Assembly (NCBI RefSeq): GCF_003149085.1
Contig: NZ_QGDT01000013.1
Coordinates: 83,200 to 147,199, forward strand
Reading direction: 5' to 3'
DNA: 64,000 nt
Source: Dyadobacter jejuensis
GTDB lineage: Bacteria; Bacteroidota; Bacteroidia; Cytophagales; Spirosomataceae
Of the stretch, positions 26,782 to 35,898 are shown in pieces (positions within the stretch are counted from its first letter, which is position 1; each line of letters begins with the position of its first letter). The notes under the pieces were generated by a model. The model was not told the DNA's origin. It ran no database searches and saw only the letters and a program-made list of their open reading frames with translations. The position numbers and the translations under genes were made by a program.

Positions 26782-26849
26782 GGAGGCCAATTCAAAAATT
26801 TATGCTGTTAATTGCTATTATTTCAATGATAACCAAATTTCAGTGAATT

Positions 26850-28421
26850 TCAAAATTTGGCTTCCGAGAGCCTCTCTGCACAGCGCTCCCCATCCATGGC
26901 CGCCGACATAATACCTCCTGCGTAGCCCGCTCCTTCGCCGCAAGGAAATAGTCCCCTAATCTGTGGGTGTTCACAGGTCTGTCGGTCCCTAGGAATGCGT
27001 AAGGGGGACGAGGTACGGCTTTCTACCCCTATTAGCTGGGCCTGATTGGTGACATATCCCCGCATTTTTTTGCCGAATTGCTGTAATCCTTCTCTAAGCG
27101 GTTGTGCAATATTGGCCGGTAGGGATTCCAATAAATTAACAGATTGCAAGCCAGGCTGATAGGAGGTGTCATTAAGACTTGCCGAGGTTTTGTTTTGGAT
27201 AAAATCGACCACACGTTGAGCTGGGGCCACTTGTGAATAGCCTCCTAGCCGACAAGCCGTGCGTTCTAGTTCTTTTTGAAAGGACAAGCCCGCCAGCACC
27301 CCATCTGCAGCGTAAGGTTTGAGGTCCTCAGGGGTAATGGCCACTACCAATCCCGAATTGGCGTAGGCGGAGTCGCGTCGAGAAGGGGACATTCCATTGA
27401 CCACCACCTCGCCCGAGGCCGTGGCGGAAGGTACAATAAAGCCTCCTGGGCACATACAAAATGAAAAAACACCCCGTTGCACCCCTTCGAAGCGGGTTTG
27501 CGCTACTAGGCTATAGGAGGCCGCCGGTAGGTAAGGACCTCTGTCGCCGTTGCAATGGTATTGGATCTGATCGATGACCTGCTGGGGGTGTTCTATGCGC
27601 ACCCCCATGGCAAAGGACTTTTCTTCTAACAGTATGCCTTTGCGGTGCAATAACTCATAGATATCCCTAGCTGAGTGGCCAGTGGCCAATATAACACCGA
27701 GCCCCTCATACTCGGCACCATCTTCAGTTCTGAGTCCTTTGATCGCCTGACGCTCGATGAGCAGGTCGACTACTTTGCAGTTAAAATGGATCTCACCTCC
27801 CGCTTTCAAAATGCTTTCGCGCATATTAGCTACCACCTGGGGGAGTTTGTTGGTGCCGATATGTGGGTGACTTTCTACGAGGATCTGTTCACTCGCTCCA
27901 TGTCCTACCAGTATCTCCAAAATCCTGCGTATGTCTCCCCGTTTGTTAGAACGGGTATAAAGCTTTCCGTCGGAATAGGTTCCTGCGCCACCTTCGCCGA
28001 AACAGTAGTTGGATTCGGTATTGACGATTTGCTTTTTATTGATGTCGGCTAAGTCGCGGCGTCGTGCCCTGACGTCCTTGCCTCTTTCGAACAGTAGGGG
28101 TTTTATGCCCAGTTCTATGAGTCGCAATGCGGCGAACATGCCAGCCGGGCCGCAGCCAACGATCAGTGCTTGAGGGCGGTTGGTGACATCCCTATAACCC
28201 CCATGAAGCTGTGCCAATGCCGGGGGGACTTCGTCGATATAGGCCGTTACCAGCACATTTACTTTAACCCGTGGACTACGGGCGTCGATCGATTGTTTTG
28301 ACTTACGGAGCACGACGTCGGCAGATGGTGACAGGCCTAATTTTTTGAATACAAATTTTCGTAGGGCTTGCTCATCAAGTGCTATTTCGGGGGGCAGTGA
28401 AAGCTGCAGTTCTGTGATCAT
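26850..28421 (-). CDS. FAD-dependent dehydrogenase of the COG2509 type
   Basis: 523 residues from the ATG at 28421 (MITELQLSLPPE), which fits the family start; a TTG-initiated extension to 28478 is less likely. An N-terminal alpha/beta module of about 85 residues precedes the FAD Rossmann motif VGCGPAGMFAALRLIELG. Further motifs are GGAGTYSDGKLYTR, IGTNKLP, ILATGHSARDIYELL, and the C-terminal FPCGEGAGYAGGIMSAAMDGERCAE. This group is widespread but its substrate is unknown; part is related to 2,3-dehydrogenase-like flavoproteins. It is upstream of the Nudix gene on the same strand. Confidence 0.85.
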   Translation of the reverse strand: MITELQLSLPPEIALDEQALRKFVFKKLGLSPSADVVLRKSKQSIDARSPRVKVNVLVTAYIDEVPPALAQLHGGYRDVTNRPQALIVGCGPAGMFAALRLIELGIKPLLFERGKDVRARRRDLADINKKQIVNTESNYCFGEGGAGTYSDGKLYTRSNKRGDIRRILEILVGHGASEQILVESHPHIGTNKLPQVVANMRESILKAGGEIHFNCKVVDLLIERQAIKGLRTEDGAEYEGLGVILATGHSARDIYELLHRKGILLEEKSFAMGVRIEHPQQVIDQIQYHCNGDRGPYLPAASYSLVAQTRFEGVQRGVFSFCMCPGGFIVPSATASGEVVVNGMSPSRRDSAYANSGLVVAITPEDLKPYAADGVLAGLSFQKELERTACRLGGYSQVAPAQRVVDFIQNKTSASLNDTSYQPGLQSVNLLESLPANIAQPLREGLQQFGKKMRGYVTNQAQLIGVESRTSSPLRIPRDRQTCEHPQIRGLFPCGEGAGYAGGIMSAAMDGERCAERLSEAKF

Positions 28422-28612
28422 CTGGGAAAGGGATTTATCCTTTAATAGGGCACAAAGATAAGCAATCTTTGGGGTCAACCGCTATAGTGCCCCACTCAAA
28501 AAAGTGCTCTGATCGGGCGCAAGCCTAAGACCCCCACAAAAGCTAGAGATAAGTGTCTAGATATGACGGGGATTTCTTAACTTAAATTTTTCATCAAGTA
28601 AAAAAAGAGATT

Positions 28613-29782
28613 ATGGCCATTCAGGATACCGATTTTTACGAAATAATGGATTTGTTGACCGAAGAACAACAGCTGGTGGCCCGCTCGGTTAGGGCCTTTA
28701 CCGAAAAGGAAATAAAGCCAATCATGGAAGATTGTGCCCAAAAGGCCGAGTTTCCGGTGGGGCTAATCCCTAAGTTTGGTGCCCAGGGGCTCTTTGGGCC
28801 TACCATTCCGGAGTCCTACGGGGGAGGAGGGCTGGACTATATTAGCTATGGACTCATGTGCCAGGAAGTAGAGCGGGGCGACTCGGGGATGCGCTCGACG
28901 GTGTCGGTGCAGAGCTCCTTGGTTATGTGGCCTATATATGCCTATGGATCCGAGTCCCAACGCCGTAAGTTTTTACCCAAATTGGCCTCAGGCGAATATA
29001 TTGGCTGTTTTGGCCTTACCGAGCCCGATCATGGCTCCAATCCTGGCGGTATGCAAAGTACCTTAAAAAGAGTAGAAAATGGTTATTTGCTCCAAGGAAG
29101 TAAACTGTGGATTTCCAACGCCCCCCTAGCCGACGTGGCGGTGGTATGGGCCCGTACAGACCAGGGTAGGGTGCAAGGGGTATTGGTAGAGCGGGGAATG
29201 GAGGGCTTTACGGCACCAGAAATTCATCATAAATGGTCGCTGCGAACCAGTAGCACGGGTGAATTGGTTTTCGATAGGGTCTTTATCCCCGACGATAACG
29301 TGTTGCCAGAAGGGGTGGGTTTGCAAGCAGCCCTCCAATGCTTAGACAAGGCCCGATATGGAATCGCCTGGGGAGCCATAGGGGTGGCGTCCGATTGTTT
29401 CGAAGTGGCCCGTCAGTATAGTCTCGAACGCATTCAGTTTAATAAACCATTGGCAGCCTTTCAGTTGACTCAGAAAAAGTTGGCAGAGATGCTCACCGCT
29501 ATCACCAAGGCGCAGCTGCTGGCCTGGCGGCTGGGCACGCTGATGAATGAGGGCAAGGCGAGCTCGGCCCAGATCTCTTTGGCCAAAAGAAATAATGTGG
29601 CGATGGCCCTGCAGGTCGCCCGGGAGGCCCGACAGATGCTTGGCGCCATGGGAATTTCGGGTGCTTACCCCATTATGCGCCATATGATGAACCTAGAGTC
29701 GGTGATTACCTACGAAGGGACCCACGACATTCATTTGTTGATATTGGGAGCTGAAATAACCGGTATTCCAGCTTTTCAGTAA
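28613..29782 (+). CDS. gcdH: Glutaryl-CoA dehydrogenase (acyl-CoA dehydrogenase family)
   Basis: 389 residues. FAD flavoprotein that oxidises and decarboxylates glutaryl-CoA to crotonyl-CoA in lysine, hydroxylysine and tryptophan degradation. Features: GFGLTEPDHGSN-like FGLTEPDHGSNPGGM, the glutaryl-specific MRSTVSVQSSLVM segment whose Arg binds the distal carboxylate, and the catalytic Glu368 in TYEGTHDIHLLILG, matching human GCDH closely. It is convergent with a ScfR/RamB-type regulator 25 bases away, which may control it. Electron acceptor ETF is not encoded nearby. Confidence 0.9.
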   Translation: MAIQDTDFYEIMDLLTEEQQLVARSVRAFTEKEIKPIMEDCAQKAEFPVGLIPKFGAQGLFGPTIPESYGGGGLDYISYGLMCQEVERGDSGMRSTVSVQSSLVMWPIYAYGSESQRRKFLPKLASGEYIGCFGLTEPDHGSNPGGMQSTLKRVENGYLLQGSKLWISNAPLADVAVVWARTDQGRVQGVLVERGMEGFTAPEIHHKWSLRTSSTGELVFDRVFIPDDNVLPEGVGLQAALQCLDKARYGIAWGAIGVASDCFEVARQYSLERIQFNKPLAAFQLTQKKLAEMLTAITKAQLLAWRLGTLMNEGKASSAQISLAKRNNVAMALQVAREARQMLGAMGISGAYPIMRHMMNLESVITYEGTHDIHLLILGAEITGIPAFQ

Positions 29783-29807
29783 GGGCTATGAGGAGTTATA
29801 ATAGCCG

Positions 29808-31298
29808 CTATTTCAAAACCCTTTTCAAGGCTTTCCGAAGTTCTTCATTTTTATGCCTTTTTTGTAAAATGATGGGGGCTGCTACCCGTTCCCTGCATTC
29901 GAACAGAGCACAGCGTTCACAGGTCTGATTGACGATCCGACTCGGTAAGGCACGATCGGCTAAGAAATGGAGGGTGTCTTTGGCGTGGTCATCCAGATAG
30001 ATTCCCATAGATACGCTGGCATTTTGGTTGGCTTTTCCCCCTGTGGCCTGGGCCAGGCTGATCACCAAATAGGCGTCGTTGGTGTCGAGGTAGGTCGATT
30101 TTTGTGCCTGGCAAAGAACGACCGAGGGGGCTTCTGTAGCGTCTATCTCCGCTAGGTCGTTCAATATATTCAAAGCTACCCAACGGCGGCAATAGTGCTC
30201 GTCTCGAACGGTATGTGGATAGTGTTTTTTTGTAATATGTAGCTCCTTGGTCATATCGAAGCGGTTATGGCCAGGGAAATTATTGAATCGGGCAAAAAAT
30301 ATCTGTTTTAGACCAAAGTATTTGGGCAAAACATTGCTCAACCGATAACAAAACGACTCAGGGGTGGTGTGGAAGTCCTGAATCATCGCCAATAATGCCT
30401 CAGGCTGCCAGTCGGGCTGTCCAAAAAAATTGGCTAGCCGAGGGACCAATAGCTTACGTTGAATGATGATGGCACTAGCGAAGTAGGAGGCCTTGAAGTT
30501 GTTGAGCAGTTGTTCGAAGTTTTCATCCTCGACCAATGCCGTAGTATATAGGCGGTTTTTAAGGTTGAGATGCAGATATCCAATCTCTCTGGCCAAAATA
30601 AAAGTACGTTGTATGCTACTCAGCTGATCGTTAATGAGGAGACGTGTGGACTTCGGGCCGGGAATAGTTAAGGACCTCACACTGGCAAACTCGGGATTAG
30701 ATTTCTCGTTAATTTGCTCCATCTCATATTGATGTTGCTCCACCAATATTTTGCTCAAACAGGACTCTTCTACTTGGTCAGAGCTAGCAAAGGCGTATTG
30801 GCTTAAGAAACTCTCGGCAGCCTCTTCGATGTCCTCGAAGTAGTTGTCGTGCATTTCCTGATAAGTCCTTAGCGCAGAGAAATGGAATTTCTCAATAGAC
30901 ATATTATAATTTCGGGCAACCTCTATCAACGTCCCTATAAAAGCGCTGATCTTGGTGGGGGCATCCGACAAGATCTGTAACAGGCTAGCAGGGTCGATCC
31001 CAAAGAGCTCCAGGGGGAGCTCCGTCAGTACATTAGAGTCCAATAGTTCGGAGATGGGCTCCAATCTCTTATTGAGTTTCATGGACACCAGGTTGTCGTA
31101 TTCCACGTCTATGGCGCTGGCTAGGGCCAATATTTTGTCAGACTTGGGATATTTTTTACCTTTCTCTATTTCATTGATATAGGAGAGAGACAATCCAGAT
31201 TTTTTCGATAACTCGTTTAAGGAAAGACCCTTGTCTAGTCTGAGTTGTTTGAGCTTTAATCCAAAAACGAGTTTTATATTATCTGTATTGATGGCCAC
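29808..31298 (-). CDS. ScfR/RamB-type XRE transcriptional regulator with ImmA/IrrE-like domain
   Basis: 496 residues, GTG start. An N-terminal HTH_3 domain (LKLKQLRLDKGLSLNELSKKSGLSLSYINEIEKGKKYP, residues 15-52) binds DNA. A middle domain resembles IrrE/ImmA but its zinc motif HExxH is changed to REIGY (residues near 240, TFILAREIGYLHL), so peptidase activity is unlikely. The C-terminus is DUF2083-like, with a CERCALFECRERVAAP cysteine cluster. This architecture is that of short-chain fatty acyl/acetyl-CoA regulators such as RamB and PrpR (Actinobacteria). Being adjacent to gcdH, it may sense an acyl-CoA. That ligand and target are inference. Confidence 0.85.
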   Translation of the reverse strand: MAINTDNIKLVFGLKLKQLRLDKGLSLNELSKKSGLSLSYINEIEKGKKYPKSDKILALASAIDVEYDNLVSMKLNKRLEPISELLDSNVLTELPLELFGIDPASLLQILSDAPTKISAFIGTLIEVARNYNMSIEKFHFSALRTYQEMHDNYFEDIEEAAESFLSQYAFASSDQVEESCLSKILVEQHQYEMEQINEKSNPEFASVRSLTIPGPKSTRLLINDQLSSIQRTFILAREIGYLHLNLKNRLYTTALVEDENFEQLLNNFKASYFASAIIIQRKLLVPRLANFFGQPDWQPEALLAMIQDFHTTPESFCYRLSNVLPKYFGLKQIFFARFNNFPGHNRFDMTKELHITKKHYPHTVRDEHYCRRWVALNILNDLAEIDATEAPSVVLCQAQKSTYLDTNDAYLVISLAQATGGKANQNASVSMGIYLDDHAKDTLHFLADRALPSRIVNQTCERCALFECRERVAAPIILQKRHKNEELRKALKRVLK

Positions 31299-31427
31299 GG
31301 TCCGTGTGTTCTATTAGTTGATATATGATGGTGATGAGGGGGGCTGGAACTTCCCATTTGGGCAAAAAAATAGGCTTACCACGATACAAAAGTAGGAAAT
31401 TGGGGGTTCAATTGTATTAAAAATAAG

Positions 31428-31458
31428 AAAAGGAGTCACCAGAACGGTGACTCCTTTT
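31428..31458 (-). terminator. Terminator of the small porin gene
   Basis: A perfect 13-bp stem AAAAGGAGTCACC/GGTGACTCCTTTT has a 5-base loop. T-rich bases follow on the minus strand, 21 bases after the porin stop. Confidence 0.88.
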
Positions 31459-31478
31459 TCAAAATAAGGCCTTGTCGT

Positions 31479-32150
31479 TTAGAATATGGCAAAACCTAAA
31501 GTAGCTTGGAATAGGTTGCCCTTCCGGCCAAATTTGGCCTCTGTGTCGCTGTTGTTGAAATTAACCTTGGCGATTTCGGTAAAGTTACCTTCATACCGGA
31601 CGTCTAAGCTCAGTCGGCCGAAATCGAACCCAACGCCGGCCTGATAGCCATATGCGAGGTTGTTTTTAAATTCGGCATCGCTGTCGTCACCGGTAAAGTC
31701 GTCGAAGGAATCGTTAAGTTTTCCATTGGAAGAGAGTCTCAAAGACGCCATAGGGCCCACATTGATGCGGAAGATCTTCCCGATGCGTACCCCCAACAGG
31801 ATAGGGACATCCAAATTGGAAAAGCGCACATCTACTTTTCCTTCCTCGTTGGTAAGGCCGTCCTGGTATACGTTAAACTCTCCTCCTTTTTGAGAAAGTA
31901 AAAGTTCAGGTTGTACATAGAATTGTTTCCCAAATCGGAAGAAGACCCCGCCCACGAAGCCCAAAGATCGGTTGTCGTTGTCTTTGAAGTTAAAAGCATT
32001 TCCGTTATTGTCCAATGACAGGTCGTTGCTACCATTGATATTGGACAGGTTAGCCCCTGCCTTAACGCCAAAACGAAATGCAGGATCGTATTGGGCGGAG
32101 GCACTAAGACTAAACGAAATGGCTAGAATAGCGAGCAATAATTTTTTCAT
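31479..32150 (-). CDS. Porin family/PorT-like outer membrane beta-barrel protein
   Basis: 223 residues from the ATG at 32150; the longer frame to 32207 is an artefact with no leader. The signal peptide ends in SASAQ. The rest has short alternating strands, opening FRFGVKAGANLSNING and closing FGRKGNLFQATLGFAIF, the pattern of the eight-stranded outer-membrane barrels grouped as PF13568. It probably sits in the outer membrane; no specific ligand is evident. A strong terminator follows, so it is monocistronic. Divergent from leuS. Confidence 0.85.
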   Translation of the reverse strand: MKKLLLAILAISFSLSASAQYDPAFRFGVKAGANLSNINGSNDLSLDNNGNAFNFKDNDNRSLGFVGGVFFRFGKQFYVQPELLLSQKGGEFNVYQDGLTNEEGKVDVRFSNLDVPILLGVRIGKIFRINVGPMASLRLSSNGKLNDSFDDFTGDDSDAEFKNNLAYGYQAGVGFDFGRLSLDVRYEGNFTEIAKVNFNNSDTEAKFGRKGNLFQATLGFAIF

Positions 32151-32317
32151 GGCTAATAGATAGTTGTGTTGGGGTAATGATTTTAAACTTTGGATTATAT
32201 AACACAAAAAATGTGCCTGTATTGTATGGAACGTCTCGATGGGGTCGAAAATGCCGCTTCAAAGTACATATTATCAGGGAATGTACGGGGAACTCGATAA
32301 GTGCCATTAAAAAACCT

Positions 32318-32325
32318 TATTTTTG
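32318..32325 (+). promoter_or_regulatory. Possible -7 box for leuS
   Basis: TATTTTTG fits TAnnTTTG and lies 103 bases before the leuS start. No convincing -33 element is seen. Confidence 0.3.
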
Positions 32326-32427
32326 CGGGAAATTTACTAATTGGGTATCTCGATAGCTCCCTTGAGCTGTTCCCGATTGGGGAATATGGACATAGAAATC
32401 ATCAAAATAAAAAGTAGTATCTGCATC

Positions 32428-35235
32428 ATGAGTGAGTATAACCACAAAGAGATAGAGAAAAAATGGCAACAGTTTTGGGACCAAAATCAGGTATTTAAGG
32501 TTAATAACGAGTCCGATTTGCCCAAATACTATGTGTTAGACATGTTTCCCTATCCTTCGGGAGCCGGGCTACACGTGGGGCATCCACTGGGCTATATCGC
32601 CTCGGACATATACTCCCGGTACAAGCGGCAGAAGGGCTTTAATGTCTTACATCCTATGGGATTTGATAGCTTCGGGCTGCCTGCTGAGCAATATGCTATT
32701 CAGACGGGCCAACACCCAGCCGTTACCACCAGAGACAATATAGCCAGATATATAGACCAATTAAAAAACTTGGGCTTTAGCTATGACTGGAGTAGGGAGG
32801 TACGTACTTCGGAGCCATCCTACTACCGTTGGACCCAATGGATCTTTAAATGCCTTTTCGATAGCTGGTACAATATAGCCTCCGACAAGGCGGAGGGCAT
32901 CGATAGCTTGATCGCTGAGTTTGAAAAAAATGGCAATATAGAGGTAAAGGCAGTATGCGATGAGGATACCCCCATTTTTACGGCCAGCCAATGGAATAGC
33001 TGGAGTGACGAGGACCGCTATCGCATGACCCTCAAATATAGGCTTACCTATGTGGCCGATGCTACGGTCAACTGGTGCCCAGGCTTAGGGTCGGTACTTT
33101 CCAATGATGAGGTGAAGGATGGAGTTTCCGAAAGAGGCGGGTTCCCTGTCGTGCAGAAATTGATGCGCCAGTGGATGATGCGAATCTCGTCGTATGCCCA
33201 GCGCTTACTCGACGGCCTCGATACGGTCGACTGGTCCGATTCGCTCAAAGAACAGCAGCGCAACTGGATAGGGCGGTCGGTAGGAGCCTTGGTGAAGTTT
33301 CAGCTGGAGGGCTTAGATCAGCATATCGAAGTGTTTACCACCCGGGTCGATACCATCTATGGGGTGTCGTTTATGGTAATAGCCCCCGAGCATGAGCTCG
33401 TGGAGCAGATAACGACAGACTCCCAAAAAGAAGAAATAGGGGCCTATATAGAAATGACTAAGAAGCGCTCCGAAAGAGACAGAATGTCGGACGTGAAAAC
33501 GGTATCAGGAGCCTTTACGGGGGCATATGTCCTCAATCCGCTTAGTCAAGAAAGAGTGCCTGTTTATATAGCCGACTACGTGTTAGCAGGCTACGGGACA
33601 GGGGCGGTGATGGCCGTACCTTCTGGCGACCAGCGAGATTGGAACTTTGCCAAGCATTTCGACTTGCCTATCGTCCCCATTCTGGATGCTCAAAAAAACA
33701 TTGAAAAGGAGGCAGATAGTACCAAAGAAGGCCAGTATATCAATTCCGGAATTATCGATGGACTTACCTTTGCTGAAGCCAATGAAAAGCTCATTGCCTA
33801 TATAGAAGATCAGGGTATTGGTAAAGGCAAAATTAACTACCGGATCAGAGACGCCGTATTTGGTCGTCAACGGTATTGGGGAGAACCCGTGCCGGTGTAT
33901 TACAAAACCGATAGCCAAGGACAAGCCCTACCATATCTGATAGACGATGCCGAGCTTCCGCTCAACTTGCCGGCCATTGATAAATACCTGCCCACCGAAA
34001 CGGGCGAGCCACCTCTGGGCCGGGCCGAAGGCTGGGGCCATGAGTCGGGACATCCTTACGAGCTAAGCACCATGCCTGGCTGGGCGGGTAGCAGCTGGTA
34101 TTGGTACCGCTATATGGACCCTCAGAATGATGAAGCCTTTGCCTCTAAAGAAGCCATTGACTATTGGAAAGCAGTCGATTTGTATATTGGAGGTACCGAA
34201 CACGCTACGGGGCATTTGTTGTATAGCCGGTTTTGGAACAAATTCCTGAAAGATAGGGGCTATGTATCGGAAGAGGAACCTTTCAAAAAACTGATTAACC
34301 AGGGAATGATCCAGGGGAGGAGCAACTTCGTGTACCGGGTTAAGAATGCCGACCTTACCCATCCGATTTTTGTAAGTGCGGGCCTTAAAAGCCAATACGA
34401 AGTGACCGCCCTGCATGTAGATGTAAATATCGTTGAAAATGACGTGCTGAATGTAGATAAGTTTAAGGCTTCTCGCCCCGATTTGTTTGCAGAAAAGGCA
34501 GAGTTTATTTTGGAAGACGGAAAATATATCTGTGGAACCGAGGTGGAGAAAATGTCTAAGTCTAAGTTTAATGTTGTCAATCCCGATGATATAATTGCTC
34601 GCTATGGTGCCGATACCCTGCGCCTTTACGAAATGTTCCTAGGGCCTCTCGAACAGGCTAAGCCTTGGAACACCAACGGTATTGACGGGACTTATCGATT
34701 TATCAAAAAGCTATGGCGATTGTTCTATAACGATAATGGACAGTATGTTGTGGAAGATAAGCCTGCCACCGAGGCAGAGTTAAAAGTCCTACATAAGACT
34801 ATCAAAAAAGTGGAGGGGGATATCGAGAACTTCTCCTTCAATACAGCGGTAAGCGCCTTTATGGTTTGTGTGAACGATCTAGGTGGTCTTAAGTCCCATA
34901 ACAAGGGCATACTTGAGCAACTGGTCATACTCATTTCGGCCTATGCACCGCATATAGCCGAAGAGTTGTGGACCGTTTTAGGCCATGAGGCAGGTACCGT
35001 TTCTTCGGCCCCATACCCAGTGTGGGAGCAAAAATATGTGGTCGACGCCGTATTCGAGTATCCAGTTCAGATCAACGGTAAAGTGAGAGCGACCATGCCT
35101 TTCGCTCTTGATACATCGGTAGCCGATATTCAGGCCGAAGTGCTAGCCAACGAAACGGTACTCAAATGGATGGAAGGGAAACCTGCCAAAAAGGTCATTG
35201 TGGTTCCCAAGCGAATTGTAAACGTGGTGATCTAA
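32428..35235 (+). CDS. leuS: Leucyl-tRNA synthetase
   Basis: 935 residues from the ATG at 32428 (MSEYNHKEIEKKWQQFW); the open frame from 32341 adds an unlikely leader. Class Ia synthetase charging tRNA-Leu. The HIGH motif is HVGH at 49-52 and KMSKS is at about residue 708. Between them lie the CP1 editing domain (start near 230, FTTRVDTIYGV) and the leucine-specific region. An insertion with a Glu/Asp-rich stretch near 150-180 is common in Bacteroidetes LeuS. The C-terminal anticodon-binding domain ends in PAKKVIVVPKRIVNVVI. A terminator lies 156 bases after the stop. No T-box is seen upstream. Confidence 0.97.
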   Translation: MSEYNHKEIEKKWQQFWDQNQVFKVNNESDLPKYYVLDMFPYPSGAGLHVGHPLGYIASDIYSRYKRQKGFNVLHPMGFDSFGLPAEQYAIQTGQHPAVTTRDNIARYIDQLKNLGFSYDWSREVRTSEPSYYRWTQWIFKCLFDSWYNIASDKAEGIDSLIAEFEKNGNIEVKAVCDEDTPIFTASQWNSWSDEDRYRMTLKYRLTYVADATVNWCPGLGSVLSNDEVKDGVSERGGFPVVQKLMRQWMMRISSYAQRLLDGLDTVDWSDSLKEQQRNWIGRSVGALVKFQLEGLDQHIEVFTTRVDTIYGVSFMVIAPEHELVEQITTDSQKEEIGAYIEMTKKRSERDRMSDVKTVSGAFTGAYVLNPLSQERVPVYIADYVLAGYGTGAVMAVPSGDQRDWNFAKHFDLPIVPILDAQKNIEKEADSTKEGQYINSGIIDGLTFAEANEKLIAYIEDQGIGKGKINYRIRDAVFGRQRYWGEPVPVYYKTDSQGQALPYLIDDAELPLNLPAIDKYLPTETGEPPLGRAEGWGHESGHPYELSTMPGWAGSSWYWYRYMDPQNDEAFASKEAIDYWKAVDLYIGGTEHATGHLLYSRFWNKFLKDRGYVSEEEPFKKLINQGMIQGRSNFVYRVKNADLTHPIFVSAGLKSQYEVTALHVDVNIVENDVLNVDKFKASRPDLFAEKAEFILEDGKYICGTEVEKMSKSKFNVVNPDDIIARYGADTLRLYEMFLGPLEQAKPWNTNGIDGTYRFIKKLWRLFYNDNGQYVVEDKPATEAELKVLHKTIKKVEGDIENFSFNTAVSAFMVCVNDLGGLKSHNKGILEQLVILISAYAPHIAEELWTVLGHEAGTVSSAPYPVWEQKYVVDAVFEYPVQINGKVRATMPFALDTSVADIQAEVLANETVLKWMEGKPAKKVIVVPKRIVNVVI

Positions 35236-35390
35236 TATTTCCAATTGCGATTATTACGATTGGTTCGCATCGGTTTCGGCAGTCAGCCTCTTTTCTACAA
35301 AGAATTTCGGGGCCTTGGCTAGTAGATGAGTCGCGATAGTGAAAATGTTGATACAATTAGCTTCGTGATAGGGGCTAGTAGGCCTCACAA

Positions 35391-35433
35391 AAAGGGGTAA
35401 GGAGAGCGGAGAACTCTTACTTACCCTTTTTTT
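35391..35433 (+). terminator. Terminator downstream of leuS
   Basis: GGGTAAG at 35395-35401 pairs with CTTACCC at 35420-35426 (inner AGAG/CTCT), followed by T7. It ends a 3' leader-less tail of about 195 bases after leuS, or a small RNA within that tail. A further imperfect hairpin (ACCGCCCG/CGGACGGT) is at 35461-35484. Confidence 0.75.
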
Positions 35434-35540
35434 ATGTTTGGAGCCTTGCAAAACAAAAGAACCGCCCGACAGGTGCCGGACGGTAGTGCATAGTGTGTTT
35501 CTTAAATAATGGTGTCAGTACTTTGAAACCTCTCTTTTTA

Positions 35541-35660
35541 GTTGTTGATGAAGTGTAATAATGTGTGTATCGTATTCTTTAGGTTGTTGATGAAGTGTAA
35601 TAATGCGTGTATTGAATTCTTAGTTTGTTGATGAAATGTATTCTTTATTGTTGATGAACC
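35541..35660. repeat. Noncoding tandem repeats with TTGTTGATGAA core
   Basis: Two 42-base units (starting 35541 and 35583) differ at few positions. They are followed by two shortened copies starting near 35625 and 35648, each with the core TTGTTGATGAA. Spacing shrinks 42, 41, 23. The repeats lie in a gene-free stretch between leuS and the sugar-isomerase gene. Confidence 0.8.
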
Positions 35661-35842
35661 TTAAAAAGATAGTGTGCTTATATGTATTCTTAAGACTCCA
35701 TCCTTGGGCATTGGTCACCTTTTTAGAGAAATAATTCTTATGTTTTTAAATACAAATTCTATAGTTGTCTGTATTTTAGGTGGTTAGAGGTGGTAATTTT
35801 TTAATAATAAAAATGAAAAATTTAAAAATCGTTTAGTGGGGT

Positions 35843-35877
35843 ATAAAAAAAAGGACTCATTGAGTTGAGTCCCTTTT
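35843..35877 (-). terminator. Terminator of the isomerase/M16 operon
   Basis: GGACTCA at 35853-35859 pairs with TGAGTCC at 35866-35872; on the minus strand it is followed by a T8 run. It lies 22 bases past the stop of the sugar-isomerase gene. Confidence 0.85.
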
Positions 35878-35898
35878 GATGGTCAGTGTTCTTTTTTA

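Noticed and set aside
32341..32427. 29-residue N-terminal extension of leuS
   Set aside because: LeuS proteins start at the MSEYNHKEIE-type segment; the extension covers the spacer holding the promoter-like box.
35255..35290. tRNA-like GGTTCGCATC segment
   Set aside because: No acceptor stem, anticodon arm or CCA-side pairing can be formed around it.
35541..35660. CRISPR array
   Set aside because: Units abut with no unique spacers and shrink in length; no cas genes are present.
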